Below, piece after piece: positions 26,782-35,744 of a DNA stretch of 55,932 bases (its first letter is position 1; every line of letters starts with the position of its first letter). The notes beneath the pieces were generated by a model. That model did no database searches and had not been told where the DNA came from. It saw only the letters and a list, made by a program, of their open reading frames with translations. Source of the stretch: Paracoccaceae bacterium (GTDB taxonomy: Bacteria > Pseudomonadota > Alphaproteobacteria > Rhodobacterales > Rhodobacteraceae); NCBI GenBank assembly GCA_020447005.1, contig JAGRDO010000062.1, forward strand, positions 26,202 to 82,133, in the 5' to 3' direction. The translations under genes and the position numbers were made by a program.

Positions 26782-27453
26782 ATGGCACGTCCGGTCGCTG
26801 GCGATCCCCCCGTCCTTTGGGACGGGGTGGTCCGCATCAGTCATTGGGCGGTCGCCACAGTGGTGATCGCCAATGCGATCATCACCGATGGCGGCAGCCC
26901 GGTCCACGTGTGGTTGGGGTGGCTCGGGATGATCGCCCTCGCGATCCGCCTGATCTGGGGCATTCTCGGACCGCATGAGGCGCGGTTTGCGTCCTTCCCG
27001 CCACGTCCGCGCGCCGCCATTGTGCATATGGCCGAGCTTTTGCGCGGCAAGCCAAGCGAATATCCGTCGCATAACCCGGCCGGCGCCATGATGATCTACG
27101 CGCTCTGGTCGACCCTTGCGGCGGTGATCCTGAGTGGCCTGATCCTGACCGGTGGCGCGACACCGATGGAAGTGGCACGGCAGAACGCCGCCGTCGCCGC
27201 CGGCGATTGGGCGGCCATCGCGGCGAATTCGGCGTCGGACGAAGAACAGGCACTTTCGCGTGGTGAACGGCACCTTGTCGGGCTGGTCCATGAGACCGGC
27301 GGAAACCTGCTGCTTATCCTTGCCGTGCTTCATGTCGGGGGTGTGTTGGCAGAAAGTGTCGCGTTGCGGCGCAATCTGATCAGGCCTATGGTCGCGGGAA
27401 ACAGACAGCAGCCATTTCGAAAGGGCCGCGATGCCCCCGGGGCCGACAGTTGA
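26782..27453 (+). CDS. Cytochrome b/b6-domain membrane protein
   Basis: A 223-residue di-heme cytochrome b561-type protein. It opens DGVVRISHWAVATVVIANA, where His is a heme ligand, and has further His in VHVWLGWLG, GERHLVGLVHETGG and AVLHVGGVLAES. About four membrane segments. It probably passes electrons between the quinone pool or periplasm and a partner; the PepSY gene starts the operon. The frame is open upstream, but the ATG at 26782 follows the PepSY stop at once. It overlaps the next gene by 23 bp. Confidence 0.88.
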   Translation: MARPVAGDPPVLWDGVVRISHWAVATVVIANAIITDGGSPVHVWLGWLGMIALAIRLIWGILGPHEARFASFPPRPRAAIVHMAELLRGKPSEYPSHNPAGAMMIYALWSTLAAVILSGLILTGGATPMEVARQNAAVAAGDWAAIAANSASDEEQALSRGERHLVGLVHETGGNLLLILAVLHVGGVLAESVALRRNLIRPMVAGNRQQPFRKGRDAPGADS

Positions 27454-27976
27454 AAGCGAACGGCGGCGGCGCAAGGCCGCCCTCGTTGCCTTTGTCGCGG
27501 TTCAGGCCTTCGCGGCGGCGTTCTTTGTCCTGGACGCCACCGCCGATCTTTCGGGATCGGTCGTTGACATTCACACCGTGATCGAAGCGATCATCGCGAT
27601 TGGTCTTGTCGGCGGGTCCCTTTTCGGTGTCAGCGAACTGCGTCAAAGCCACCGGCTGATCGCAAGCCAGGAAACCGCCCTTGCCACCGCCTCCGGGGCA
27701 TTGGCCGAAGTGATCGACAGACAGTTCGAAGCATGGCGACTGACCCCGGCAGAGCGCGATGTCGGGTTGCTGGCCCTGAAGGGTTTTGACATCGCCGAGA
27801 TCGCGGAGCTGCGCAACGCCGCCCAGGGAACTGTCAGGGCGCAGATGACGGCGATCTATTCCAAGTCGGGTCTTTCAGGACGCGCCCAGTTCGCGGCGTT
27901 CTTCGTTGAAGATCTGATGAATGGTGGTGTCCGGGCTGTCACCGGTCCGCAGCGAATTTCGAACGACGCCGCCTGA
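27431..27976 (+). CDS. Membrane-anchored LuxR-type HTH regulator
   Basis: A 181-residue protein with two predicted membrane segments (AALVAFVAVQAFAAAFFVL and IEAIIAIGLVGGSLFGV), a short coiled linker (SHRLIASQETALATASGALAEVID) and a C-terminal GerE/LuxR HTH (LTPAERDVGLLALKGFDIAEIAEL, GTVRAQMTAIYSKSGLSGRAQ). It should bind DNA from the membrane. The 23-bp overlap with the cytochrome b gene suggests that it reads the redox state or assembly of that protein. Targets unknown. Confidence 0.85.
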   Translation: MPPGPTVESERRRRKAALVAFVAVQAFAAAFFVLDATADLSGSVVDIHTVIEAIIAIGLVGGSLFGVSELRQSHRLIASQETALATASGALAEVIDRQFEAWRLTPAERDVGLLALKGFDIAEIAELRNAAQGTVRAQMTAIYSKSGLSGRAQFAAFFVEDLMNGGVRAVTGPQRISNDAA

Positions 27977-28057
27977 CAAGGTTACACCTTTGCCCGGCTT
28001 GCCTGCGCCGCGCCGGGGGGGTAGGAACGCGAAAACCGCAATCCATGAGAGTCCGCC

Positions 28058-29395
28058 ATGCGCCTGTCGAGATATTTCCTGCCCGTTCTGAAGGAAAACC
28101 CAGCCGAGGCGCAGATCGCCAGTCATCGCTACATGCTGCGGGCGGGCATGATCAAGCAGCAGGCCGCCGGCATTTACTCGTGGTTGCCGATGGGGTTCCG
28201 GGTGCTGCGCCGGATCGAGGAGATCGTGCATCAGGAGCAGGTCCGGGCGGGGCATATTCCGCTGCTCATGCCGACGCTCCAGCCCGCCGACCTCTGGCGC
28301 GAGAGCGGGCGTTACGATGACTATGGCGAAGAGATGCTGCGCATCACCGACCGCCACAAGCGTGACATGCTTTACGGGCCCACGAACGAGGAGATGATCA
28401 CCGACATCTTCCGTGCCCATGTCGGATCCTACAAGGACCTGCCGCTGACGCTCTATCATATCCAGTGGAAGTTCCGCGACGAAATCCGCCCGCGCTTCGG
28501 TGTCATGCGGGGGCGCGAATTCCTGATGAAGGACGGCTACAACTTCGACCTGACGAAGGAAGACGCGCTGCATGCCTATAACCGCCACATGGTCAGCTAT
28601 CTGCGCACCTATGAGCGCATGGGGCTGACGGCCATTCCGATGCGTGCGGCCTCTGGCCCGATCGGTGGCGACAACACGCACGAATTTCTGGTTCTTGCCC
28701 AAACCGGTGAGAGCGAGGTCTTCTACGATGACCGGGTAATGGCGCTGAAGCTTGGCGCGCGCGACATCGACTATGACGACAAGGATCAGGTGGCGAATGT
28801 CTGCGAGGAATTCACCACGCTTTACGCGCGCACCGACGAAACGCATGACGCCGGCGCGTTCGAGACTGTCCCCGAGGCCCACCGCAAGGTCGGGCGCGGC
28901 ATCGAGGTGGGCCAGATCTTCTACTTCGGTACGAAATATTCCGAGCCGATGGGGGCCACCGTTGTCACCGCTGACGGGGCGCGGGTGCCTGTCCACATGG
29001 GTTCGCACGGGATTGGCGTCAGCCGCCTTCTGGGCGCGATCATCGAGGCCAACCATGACGACAAGGGCATCATCTGGCCCGAAGGGGTCACGCCTTTCCC
29101 GGTGGGCATCGTCAATCTCAAGCAGGGTGATGCGGCAACGGATGCGGCCTGTGCAGAGATCTATGCGGCACTTCGCGCAAGGGGGCTTGAAGCGCTTTAC
29201 GATGACCGCGACGAACGCGCGGGCGCGAAATTCGCGTCGATGGACCTGATCGGTCTGCCTTGGCGGATCACCGTCGGGCCGCGCGGGCTGGCGTCCGGCA
29301 AGGTGGAACTGACGTCGCGCCGCAGTGGCGAGAGCGAGGAGATGAGCGCAGCGGATGCCGTCGAGCGTATTTCCTCGATCTATCAAGGTATCTGA
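28058..29395 (+). CDS. proS: Prolyl-tRNA synthetase
   Basis: A 445-residue class II aminoacyl-tRNA synthetase: motif 1 region [15 protein letters not shown], motif 2 [21 protein letters not shown], motif 3 [14 protein letters not shown], and a C-terminal anticodon-binding domain ([20 protein letters not shown]). It is the short form without the editing insertion (INS), as in other alphaproteobacteria. The start follows [23 protein letters not shown]. An 80-bp gap separates it from the LuxR gene. Confidence 0.95.
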   Translation: MRLSRYFLPVLKENPAEAQIASHRYMLRAGMIKQQAAGIYSWLPMGFRVLRRIEEIVHQEQVRAGHIPLLMPTLQPADLWRESGRYDDYGEEMLRITDRHKRDMLYGPTNEEMITDIFRAHVGSYKDLPLTLYHIQWKFRDEIRPRFGVMRGREFLMKDGYNFDLTKEDALHAYNRHMVSYLRTYERMGLTAIPMRAASGPIGGDNTHEFLVLAQTGESEVFYDDRVMALKLGARDIDYDDKDQVANVCEEFTTLYARTDETHDAGAFETVPEAHRKVGRGIEVGQIFYFGTKYSEPMGATVVTADGARVPVHMGSHGIGVSRLLGAIIEANHDDKGIIWPEGVTPFPVGIVNLKQGDAATDAACAEIYAALRARGLEALYDDRDERAGAKFASMDLIGLPWRITVGPRGLASGKVELTSRRSGESEEMSAADAVERISSIYQGI

Positions 29396-29399
29396 GGCG

Positions 29400-30035
29400 T
29401 TGAGTGAGGTTCTGGCCTTTGGCGACAGCCTGACCTGGGGATCGCGCCCGGACGGGCTTGGGCGGCATGCCCTGCGCGACCGCTGGCCAACGGTTCTGGC
29501 CGAAGGGCTGCCCGGTGTGCATATCGTCGCCGAAGGCCTGCGCGGCCGCACCACCGCCTTTGATCGCCCGACCAGTTCCTGCGACGTGAATGGCGCGCGG
29601 GTTCTGCCCGCGCTTTTGCACAGCCATGCCCCGCTCGACCTGATCATCGTTATGCTTGGCACCAACGACATCTGGGAAGATCATCCGTTGTGGCAGGTCG
29701 AAGCCGGGCTGTCCCGCGTGGTCGAAGTCATTCGTCACCATGCGTATCGGCTGGTCGATGCACGGCTGCCCGACATCCTGCTGGTTGCGCCGCCCCCCAT
29801 CATTCCAAGCGAGAGCGAGGCGATCACCGAAGCCAAGATCGCGCGGTCGCGCGACTATCCGGCCTCTGTTGCCAGAGTGGCAAAGACGAACGGCCTGCCA
29901 TGGTTCGATGCCGGCACGGTTGCTTCGCCGTCGCCCCTCGACGGGGTGCATCTTGATGCCACCGCTACCCGCGCCATCGGCATGGCCCTGCGCGAACCCG
30001 TTTCGGAACTTCTCGCACAGCGCGAAAGGGTCTAA
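29400..30035 (+). CDS. SGNH/GDSL esterase (arylesterase-like)
   Basis: An approximately 211-residue SGNH hydrolase. Block I is LAFGDSLTWGSRPDG with the nucleophile Ser, block III is VMLGTNDIWED, and block V is SPLDGVHLDATATRAIG with Asp and His. The start is unsure. An ATG at 29355 would add 15 residues and overlap proS by 41 bp; TTG at 29400, five bases after the proS stop, gives the family's usual short N-terminus. Cytoplasmic form likely, as there is no signal peptide. Probably translated after proS. Confidence 0.85.
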   Translation: MSEVLAFGDSLTWGSRPDGLGRHALRDRWPTVLAEGLPGVHIVAEGLRGRTTAFDRPTSSCDVNGARVLPALLHSHAPLDLIIVMLGTNDIWEDHPLWQVEAGLSRVVEVIRHHAYRLVDARLPDILLVAPPPIIPSESEAITEAKIARSRDYPASVARVAKTNGLPWFDAGTVASPSPLDGVHLDATATRAIGMALREPVSELLAQRERV

Positions 30036-30083
30036 ACTCCTCTGCCAATTGGCACGGGCAGGCCGGGTAAAAAGGGGCAATCC

Positions 30084-30575
30084 ATGATCAGGTTATTGAG
30101 CATCGCAGGCGCGGTCACAGGGGCGGTCGGCCTCTCGCAATTCCCCGAATTCTCGCAGCAATATCTTCAGCGCCTTGCGGGGCAGGTCGATGCCCTTACC
30201 GCGGTGACGGCCGATTTCGACGCTTCCGCCCAGAAGGCCGGGCTTGATCGTGAAGCGGCACTTGCCTCGATGAACGGGACCGAGTTTCTGGGGTTTCGTC
30301 AGGAGGATATGCGCAACGCGTTCTCGCGGCACGAAAACCTGCAATCGGATCTGACACTTTTGCGCGCGGCAGGTCCGATCGAACGCGTCTTCATGCCGCA
30401 GCGATTTGCTGACCCCGCACTTCTGGACGCGACATGGTCCGATTTTCAGCCGGCGGTGCCGACGACCACGGCCGGCCTGACCACGGCCGCGATTGGCTTC
30501 GTTGCGGGTTGGGGCCTGATTGGCGGGGCGCTGGCGCTTCTGGCGGCGCCGTTCCGGCGGCGCGCCCCGCGATAG
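30084..30575 (+). CDS. DUF2937 membrane protein
   Basis: A 163-residue protein with a short N-terminal hydrophobic segment, a helical middle (YLQRLAGQVDALTAVTADFDASAQKAGL and FRQEDMRNAFSRHENLQSDLTLLRAA) and a C-terminal membrane segment (TTAAIGFVAGWGLIGGALALLAAPF). FSQQYLQRLAGQVDAL is the DUF2937 signature. Function unknown; probably anchored with the helical part in the periplasm. It lies just upstream of lolC/E, which may hint at an envelope role. Confidence 0.82.
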   Translation: MIRLLSIAGAVTGAVGLSQFPEFSQQYLQRLAGQVDALTAVTADFDASAQKAGLDREAALASMNGTEFLGFRQEDMRNAFSRHENLQSDLTLLRAAGPIERVFMPQRFADPALLDATWSDFQPAVPTTTAGLTTAAIGFVAGWGLIGGALALLAAPFRRRAPR

Positions 30576-30639
30576 CTCTGCCCGCCCTTGACCTTTCCGC
30601 CCCGCACGGCCACGTTGCCCGCCACCGAAAACCGGAGCC

Positions 30640-31929
30640 ATGATGGCCAACCGCACCGCACCCTTTTCCGCATTTGAATTTCTGATCGCCTGGCGGTATC
30701 TGCGTGCGCGCCGCGCCGAAGGTGGCGTCAGCGTGATGACTTGGATCAGCCTTATCGGGATCGCGTTGGGCGTGATGGCCCTTGTCGCCACGATGGCTGT
30801 TCGGGCAGGGTTTCGCGCCGAATACGTGGACACGATCCTGGGCGCCAATTCCCATGCCGAGATCGGCAGCTATCCCTCTGTCGGTGACGGGGGGGTCAAG
30901 ACCCCGACAATGTCCGATTATCAGGCCCTTACGACGGCGATCGAGGGCGTGCCGGGCGTCCTGCGCGCCAATCCCCGGGTTCAGGGCTTCGCCATGATCA
31001 CCTTTGGCGACAGATCGACGGTGGGAGAGGTGTTCGGAGTGTCGGCAGATGTGCTGGCCGCCTTGCCGACATTTGCCGGAGCGCCCGAGGCTCTGGGCGA
31101 TATCGATCGCTTTGACGAGGGCATCGCGGTGGGATCGGAAATCGCACGGTTCATCGGCGTCGGGCCGGGCGACAAGGTCAAGCTGATCCAGCCAAACGGC
31201 GTGAAAACCGCCTTTGGCATCACACCGCGCGTCAACGTCTACGAAGTGGTCTATGTCTTTTCCGCGGGTCGCTCTGATGTGGACCGAACCCGCATCTATA
31301 TGCCCTTTGCCGAGGCGCAGGCCTTTTTCAACCGTGAAGGTGCCGCAGATCAGATCGAGCTTTATGTAGAAGACCCCGAGCGGATCGAAGACCACGTGCC
31401 CGCGCTGGAAGAGGTGGCCGGACCGGGCCGGTATGTCTGGACGTGGAAGGACCGGTCGGGCGCGTTCCTGAACGCGCTGGCGATCGAGGATGACGTGATG
31501 TTCGTCATCCTGACGCTGATCGTGCTGATTGCCACGCTGAACATCGTTTCGGGCCTGATCATGCTGGTCAAGAACAAGGGCCGCGACATCGGCATCCTGC
31601 GGACGATGGGCCTTACCGAAGGGTCGGTGATGCGCATCTTCTTTCTTTGCGGGGCTTTTACCGGTGTCGTCGGCACACTTTGCGGGCTTTTGCTCGGCTG
31701 CCTTCTGGCGTGGAACATCGACGCGATCATGTCGGCCATCAACTATGTCTCGGGTGGTGGCGCGTGGGATCCCTCGATCCGCGGCATCTACCGTCTTCCG
31801 GCCGAGTTGCGGGCATGGGATGTCGGGCGTGCTGTCGGACTGTCTCTCCTTCTTTCGTTTTGCGTCACGCTGTTCCCCGCCCGTCGCGCGGCACGGATGA
31901 ACCCGGTCGAGGCGCTGCGCTATGAGTGA
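30640..31929 (+). CDS. lolC: Lipoprotein-releasing ABC transporter permease (LolC/E)
   Basis: A 429-residue inner-membrane permease. An N-terminal membrane segment ([24 protein letters not shown]) is followed by a large periplasmic domain, and three C-terminal segments ([23 protein letters not shown], then the FtsX-like [19 protein letters not shown]). It extracts outer-membrane lipoproteins and hands them to LolA. Only one permease gene is beside lolD, as expected for the LolCE homodimer (LolF-like) form of alphaproteobacteria. It overlaps lolD by 8 bp. Confidence 0.93.
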   Translation: MMANRTAPFSAFEFLIAWRYLRARRAEGGVSVMTWISLIGIALGVMALVATMAVRAGFRAEYVDTILGANSHAEIGSYPSVGDGGVKTPTMSDYQALTTAIEGVPGVLRANPRVQGFAMITFGDRSTVGEVFGVSADVLAALPTFAGAPEALGDIDRFDEGIAVGSEIARFIGVGPGDKVKLIQPNGVKTAFGITPRVNVYEVVYVFSAGRSDVDRTRIYMPFAEAQAFFNREGAADQIELYVEDPERIEDHVPALEEVAGPGRYVWTWKDRSGAFLNALAIEDDVMFVILTLIVLIATLNIVSGLIMLVKNKGRDIGILRTMGLTEGSVMRIFFLCGAFTGVVGTLCGLLLGCLLAWNIDAIMSAINYVSGGGAWDPSIRGIYRLPAELRAWDVGRAVGLSLLLSFCVTLFPARRAARMNPVEALRYE

Positions 31930-32599
31930 CACCGTGCTTCAGCTTCGCGATGTCTCGAAGTCGTATCTGCGGGGACTGCCGGGGGAAATCGTGGTCCTGT
32001 CGGGACTGGACGTGGTCGTTGGGCGGGGTGAAGCGGTTGCACTCGTCGCGCCATCAGGGGCCGGCAAGTCGACGCTGCTGCATATCGCCGGGCTGCTCGA
32101 TACGCCGGATTCAGGATCGGTCATCATCGCCGGGCGCGATATGGCCGGGATGCCGGACAGCGACCGCACGGCCGCCCGGCGCGAACAGATCGGTTTCGTC
32201 TACCAGTTTCATCACCTTCTGCCCGAATTCACCGCGCAGGAAAACATTGTCCTGCCGCAACTTGCCAATGGCGTAGGTCGCGGGGCCGCCGATGCGCGGG
32301 CACGGGACCTGCTGGAGCGTGCGGGCGTGGGCGCGCGCGCCCAGCATCGTCCGGCGGCACTTTCGGGCGGCGAACAACAGCGCGTAGCCTTCTGCCGCGC
32401 GCTTGCCAACGGGCCGAAACTTCTGCTTGCGGACGAACCGACGGGCAACCTCGATCCGGCAACGGCCGATCAGGTCTTCGACATCCTCATGGGGCTTGTT
32501 CGCGACACCGGGATGGCGGCGTTGATAGCAACACACAACCTCGACCTGGCTGCCAGAATGGATCGTGTGGTCAGGCTTGAAGGCGGAACGATTCGCTGA
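31922..32599 (+). CDS. lolD: Lipoprotein-releasing ABC transporter ATPase
   Basis: A 225-residue ABC ATPase: Walker [11 protein letters not shown]-loop region [14 protein letters not shown], signature LSGGEQQR, Walker [13 protein letters not shown] and H-loop ATHNLDLA. The [10 protein letters not shown] stretch is characteristic of LolD. It powers release of lipoproteins from the inner membrane and pairs with the upstream permease, which it overlaps by 8 bp. Confidence 0.95.
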   Translation: MSDTVLQLRDVSKSYLRGLPGEIVVLSGLDVVVGRGEAVALVAPSGAGKSTLLHIAGLLDTPDSGSVIIAGRDMAGMPDSDRTAARREQIGFVYQFHHLLPEFTAQENIVLPQLANGVGRGAADARARDLLERAGVGARAQHRPAALSGGEQQRVAFCRALANGPKLLLADEPTGNLDPATADQVFDILMGLVRDTGMAALIATHNLDLAARMDRVVRLEGGTIR

Positions 32600-32626
32600 A
32601 CAACCCACCCGGACGGAGGCAAGCCC

Positions 32627-33610
32627 GTGCCAAAGGTAGACATCGACCATATCGTCGCGACATCGCGCGAAGCGCTGGCACGTCACGGCGCGAATGACAC
32701 CGCCGCCGAACGGGTCGCGCAGGCGATCGGGCGGGCGGAAGCCACGGGAAATGTGATCTGCGGACTGTACTATCTGGAGAGCTATTGTCAGCAACTGCTG
32801 AGCGGCCGTGTGCGCGGTGACGTGGCACCGCGGACCACCCGCCCGCGACCGGGATCGGTGCGCGTCGATGCGGGCTTTGGCTTTGCGCAGGTGGCCTTCG
32901 CCGCCGCACTGCCCGTGGCCCTGGAAGCGGCACGCGATTGCGGCACCGCATCGCTTGCCATCGGCCATGCGCATACCTGCACCTCGCTTGGCTATTTCAC
33001 CGAACAGATCGCGCTTGCCGGAATGATCGGGATCGGATTTACCAATGCCTCGCCCATCGTTGCCGCGCCCGGTGGCGCCAAACGGATCATCGGTACCAAT
33101 CCGATCGCCTTTTCGGTCCCCGACGGGAAGGGCGGTGTGGCGATGCAGTTCGATTTTTCGACCTCTGCCGTGGCGCTGGGCAAGATCACCATGGCCAAGG
33201 CGGCAGGCCAGCCGATCCCCTTGGGTTGGGCGGTCGATGCGCAGGGCAATCCGACAACCGACCCCGAGGCCGCACTTGCCGGGGCACTGGTTTCGGCCGG
33301 AGGGCACAAGGGCTGGGGTTTCGGCTTGATGGTCGAGCTTCTGGCCGCCGGAATGACCGGGGGCGTCAACTCGCTGGACGTCAAACCCCTCAAGGCACCC
33401 GAAGGCCCGCCTCATGACCTTGGCCAGTACTACCTTCTGATCGATCCGTCGCTTTCGCCGGATTTCGCAGACCGCTTGGCCCGTGTGGCCCGGGCCGTCG
33501 CGGCTGACGAGGGGGCACGGATTCCCGGCGCCCGGTTGCAGGGCATCTCCACGGTGGACGTGCCGGACGCGCTTTGGGCGCAGGCGCGGGCGCTGGCGGC
33601 GCGCGATTGA
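32627..33610 (+). CDS. Ldh-family NAD(P)H oxidoreductase (malate/lactate dehydrogenase-like)
   Basis: A 327-residue protein of the YlbC/YbiC/Dpk family of non-Rossmann NAD(P) dehydrogenases. GTNPIAFSVPDGKGGVAMQFDFSTS and the Gly-rich GHKGWGFGLMVELLAAGMTGG are family blocks. Members act on 2-oxo acids, malate, ureidoglycolate or piperideine-2-carboxylate; the substrate is not determined. The GTG start at 32627 has GGAGG seven bases ahead. It ends inside the FNR box of the next gene. Confidence 0.87.
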   Translation: MPKVDIDHIVATSREALARHGANDTAAERVAQAIGRAEATGNVICGLYYLESYCQQLLSGRVRGDVAPRTTRPRPGSVRVDAGFGFAQVAFAAALPVALEAARDCGTASLAIGHAHTCTSLGYFTEQIALAGMIGIGFTNASPIVAAPGGAKRIIGTNPIAFSVPDGKGGVAMQFDFSTSAVALGKITMAKAAGQPIPLGWAVDAQGNPTTDPEAALAGALVSAGGHKGWGFGLMVELLAAGMTGGVNSLDVKPLKAPEGPPHDLGQYYLLIDPSLSPDFADRLARVARAVAADEGARIPGARLQGISTVDVPDALWAQARALAARD

Positions 33611-33620
33611 TATGCATCAA
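33607..33620 (+). promoter_or_regulatory. FNR/FnrL box upstream of the cytochrome c gene
   Basis: TTGAT-ATGC-ATCAA is a perfect match to the FNR consensus TTGAT-N4-ATCAA. It overlaps the stop codon of the Ldh-family gene and is 28 bp before the cytochrome c GTG. Its centre is at 33613.5. A weak -10 (AGATAA near 33641-33646) would put a class II start point near 33653-33655. FnrL activates or represses many low-oxygen genes in Rhodobacterales; direction here is inferred. Confidence 0.75.
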
Positions 33621-33647
33621 TGACGGGTTTGGCCGATCAAAGATAAA

Positions 33648-34103
33648 GTGAAGATCGATCGCCGAAGGAGTCGAAGAATTTCCGGAAACTTCCTTTTCCG
33701 CGCAACAGTGCTTGCGCTTCCCGTAACGCTCGGGTTCCTGCCGATGGCTTGCGCGCCGGAACGGCAGGGTTCGGGGCGCGCGCTTTTTGAAACCTACTGC
33801 GTATCCTGCCACGGCCCGCAAGGGAAAGGTGATGGGCCCGCGGCCGGCGGGCTGGGCAAAAGGCCGGCCGATCTTACCGGTATTGCCGCGCGCAACGGCG
33901 GCACGTTCCCGATGGTGCGTGTGATGTCTGCAATCGACGGCTATTCGCGCCGGAATGACCGTACTTCGATGATGCCGGAACTGGGAATCGCGCTTCAGGA
34001 AGGGCCGCTGGCGGTCTTCGACGCGGGCGACGGACATCCGACGCCCACCCCCGCGAAACTCATCGCACTGGCGGAATATCTGCGCAGCATCCAGCGCCCG
34101 TGA
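33648..34103 (+). CDS. Exported c-type cytochrome (monoheme)
   Basis: A protein of about 151 residues with a basic, hydrophobic N-terminus ([10 protein letters not shown], then [19 protein letters not shown]) for export and one heme motif CVSCH, followed by [23 protein letters not shown] as in class I cytochromes; the Met ligand is probably within MMPELG or nearby. A Cys after LPMA might be a lipobox, though -3 is Pro. The start is unclear. GTG at 33648 is a few bases before a transcription start predicted from the FNR box, and a strong AAGGAG at 33665-33670 lies inside the frame, 7 nt ahead of an ATT. Electron carrier in the periplasm, probably in low-oxygen respiration. Confidence 0.85.
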   Translation: MKIDRRRSRRISGNFLFRATVLALPVTLGFLPMACAPERQGSGRALFETYCVSCHGPQGKGDGPAAGGLGKRPADLTGIAARNGGTFPMVRVMSAIDGYSRRNDRTSMMPELGIALQEGPLAVFDAGDGHPTPTPAKLIALAEYLRSIQRP

Positions 34104-34173
34104 AATTGACGGTTTCACCCGTCGCCCAGCCCGGCTATACGGGGCCCGTTTGCCGGGAACAGGAGCATGTAGA

Positions 34174-35466
34174 ATGGCCAATGTCGTAGTTGTTGGTGCG
34201 CAGTGGGGCGACGAGGGCAAAGGCAAGATTGTCGACTGGCTTTCCGAGCGCGCCGACGTCATCGCCCGCTTTCAGGGCGGCCATAACGCCGGGCATACTC
34301 TGGTAATCGACGGCAAGGTCTACAAGCTGAACGCCCTGCCTTCGGGTGTCGTGCGGGGCGGCAAGCTTTCGGTCATCGGCAACGGTGTTGTTCTTGACCC
34401 CTGGCATCTGGTCAAGGAAATCGCCGCGATCCGTGATCTGGGCGTCGAGATCAGCCCCGACGTGCTGATGATCGCCGAGAATACGCCCCTGATCCTGCCG
34501 TTCCATGGCGAACTTGACCGTGCGCGCGAAAACCAGAATTCGGTCGCCAAGATCGGGACCACCGGGCGCGGGATCGGACCGGCCTATGAAGACAAGGTCG
34601 GCCGCCGGGTGATCCGGGTTGCCGATCTGGCCGATGATGCGACGCTTGAACTGCGTGTCGACCGGGCGCTTGTGCATCACAATGCGCTGCGCGCTGGCCT
34701 TGGCCTTGGCCCGATCGACCGTGACGCGCTTCTGGACGACTTGCGCGCCATAGCGCCGCAGATCCTTCCCTACGCCGCCCCGGTCTGGAAGGTGATGAAC
34801 GAGGCCCGCAGGTCCGGCAAGCGCATCCTTTTCGAAGGTGCCCAGGGATCGCTCCTCGATATCGATTTCGGGACCTACCCGTTTGTCACCTCGTCGAACG
34901 TGATCGCGGGGCAGGCGGCGACTGGGGTCGGCCTTGGTCCGAATGCGATCGATTTCGTCCTTGGCATCGTCAAGGCCTATACGACCCGTGTGGGCGAGGG
35001 ACCGTTTCCGACCGAACTTTTTGACGCGGACGGTGACCGGCTGGGGACGCGCGGGCGCGAGTTCGGCACCGTAACCGGGCGAAAACGCCGCTGCGGCTGG
35101 TTCGATGCGGTACTCGTTCGCCAGACCTGCGCCATTTCCGGCATCAACGGGATCGCCCTGACCAAGCTCGACGTGCTCGACGGGTTCGACAGGATCCGGA
35201 TCTGCACCGGCTATGAACTCGACGGCGCCGTGCTCGATTACCTGCCAACGGCAGCGGATCAGCAGGTGCGCTGCAAGCCGGTCTACGAGGAAATCGAGGG
35301 CTGGCAGGAATCGACCGAGGGGGCGCGCAGCTGGGCCGACCTGCCTGGCGCGGCAATCAAGTATGTGCGCCGGGTCGAGGAGCTGATCGGCTGCCCGGTG
35401 GCCATGCTCTCGACCAGCCCCGAACGCGACGATACCATCCTTGTCACTGATCCTTTCGCCGACTGA
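34174..35466 (+). CDS. purA: Adenylosuccinate synthetase
   Basis: A 430-residue enzyme of purine biosynthesis that turns IMP, Asp and GTP into adenylosuccinate. It has [20 protein letters not shown], the GTP-binding and catalytic start of the family, and [25 protein letters not shown] is a further signature. The ATG at 34174 has AGGAG with 8-nt spacing; an upstream ATG-like start at 34150 has none. It overlaps the DUF2842 gene by 1 bp (TGATG). Confidence 0.96.
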   Translation: MANVVVVGAQWGDEGKGKIVDWLSERADVIARFQGGHNAGHTLVIDGKVYKLNALPSGVVRGGKLSVIGNGVVLDPWHLVKEIAAIRDLGVEISPDVLMIAENTPLILPFHGELDRARENQNSVAKIGTTGRGIGPAYEDKVGRRVIRVADLADDATLELRVDRALVHHNALRAGLGLGPIDRDALLDDLRAIAPQILPYAAPVWKVMNEARRSGKRILFEGAQGSLLDIDFGTYPFVTSSNVIAGQAATGVGLGPNAIDFVLGIVKAYTTRVGEGPFPTELFDADGDRLGTRGREFGTVTGRKRRCGWFDAVLVRQTCAISGINGIALTKLDVLDGFDRIRICTGYELDGAVLDYLPTAADQQVRCKPVYEEIEGWQESTEGARSWADLPGAAIKYVRRVEELIGCPVAMLSTSPERDDTILVTDPFAD

Positions 35467-35711
35467 TGCCCAGTTATCAAACCCGCCGCCGGATGTCGTT
35501 GCTGATCCTTCTGGTCGGGCTGCCTGTCTACCTCGTGGTCGTTGTCACGCTGATGAACTGGCTTGATGCCCGTTTCGGACGTCAACCGATCCTGGTCGAG
35601 GTGGCGGTGTATCTGGTTCTTGGCATCGCCTGGATACTGCCCTTCCGGGCGATGTTTCGCGGTATCGGCAAGGCGGATCCGGACGCCGAAAACAAATCGG
35701 AGCGACCCTAG
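35466..35711 (+). CDS. DUF2842 small membrane protein
   Basis: An 81-residue protein with two membrane segments (SLLILLVGLPVYLVVVVTLMNWL and ILVEVAVYLVLGIAWILPF) and a short acidic tail. It is the DUF2842 family, found in alphaproteobacteria, of unknown role. The start ATG overlaps the purA stop codon, so it is translated with purA. It ends within a hairpin at 35698-35721. Confidence 0.87.
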   Translation: MPSYQTRRRMSLLILLVGLPVYLVVVVTLMNWLDARFGRQPILVEVAVYLVLGIAWILPFRAMFRGIGKADPDAENKSERP

Positions 35712-35721
35712 GGCCGCTCCG
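35698..35721. terminator. Hairpin over the DUF2842 stop codon, convergent with the acidic-protein gene
   Basis: CGGAGCG at 35698-35704 pairs with CGCTCCG at 35715-35721; the inner CCCTAGGG is itself a palindrome. The DUF2842 stop (TAG) is inside. No long T tract on either strand, so a Rho-independent role is plausible but not certain; it lies between two convergent genes. Confidence 0.5.
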
Positions 35722-35744
35722 GTCAGTTAATCGGATGTTTCGCC

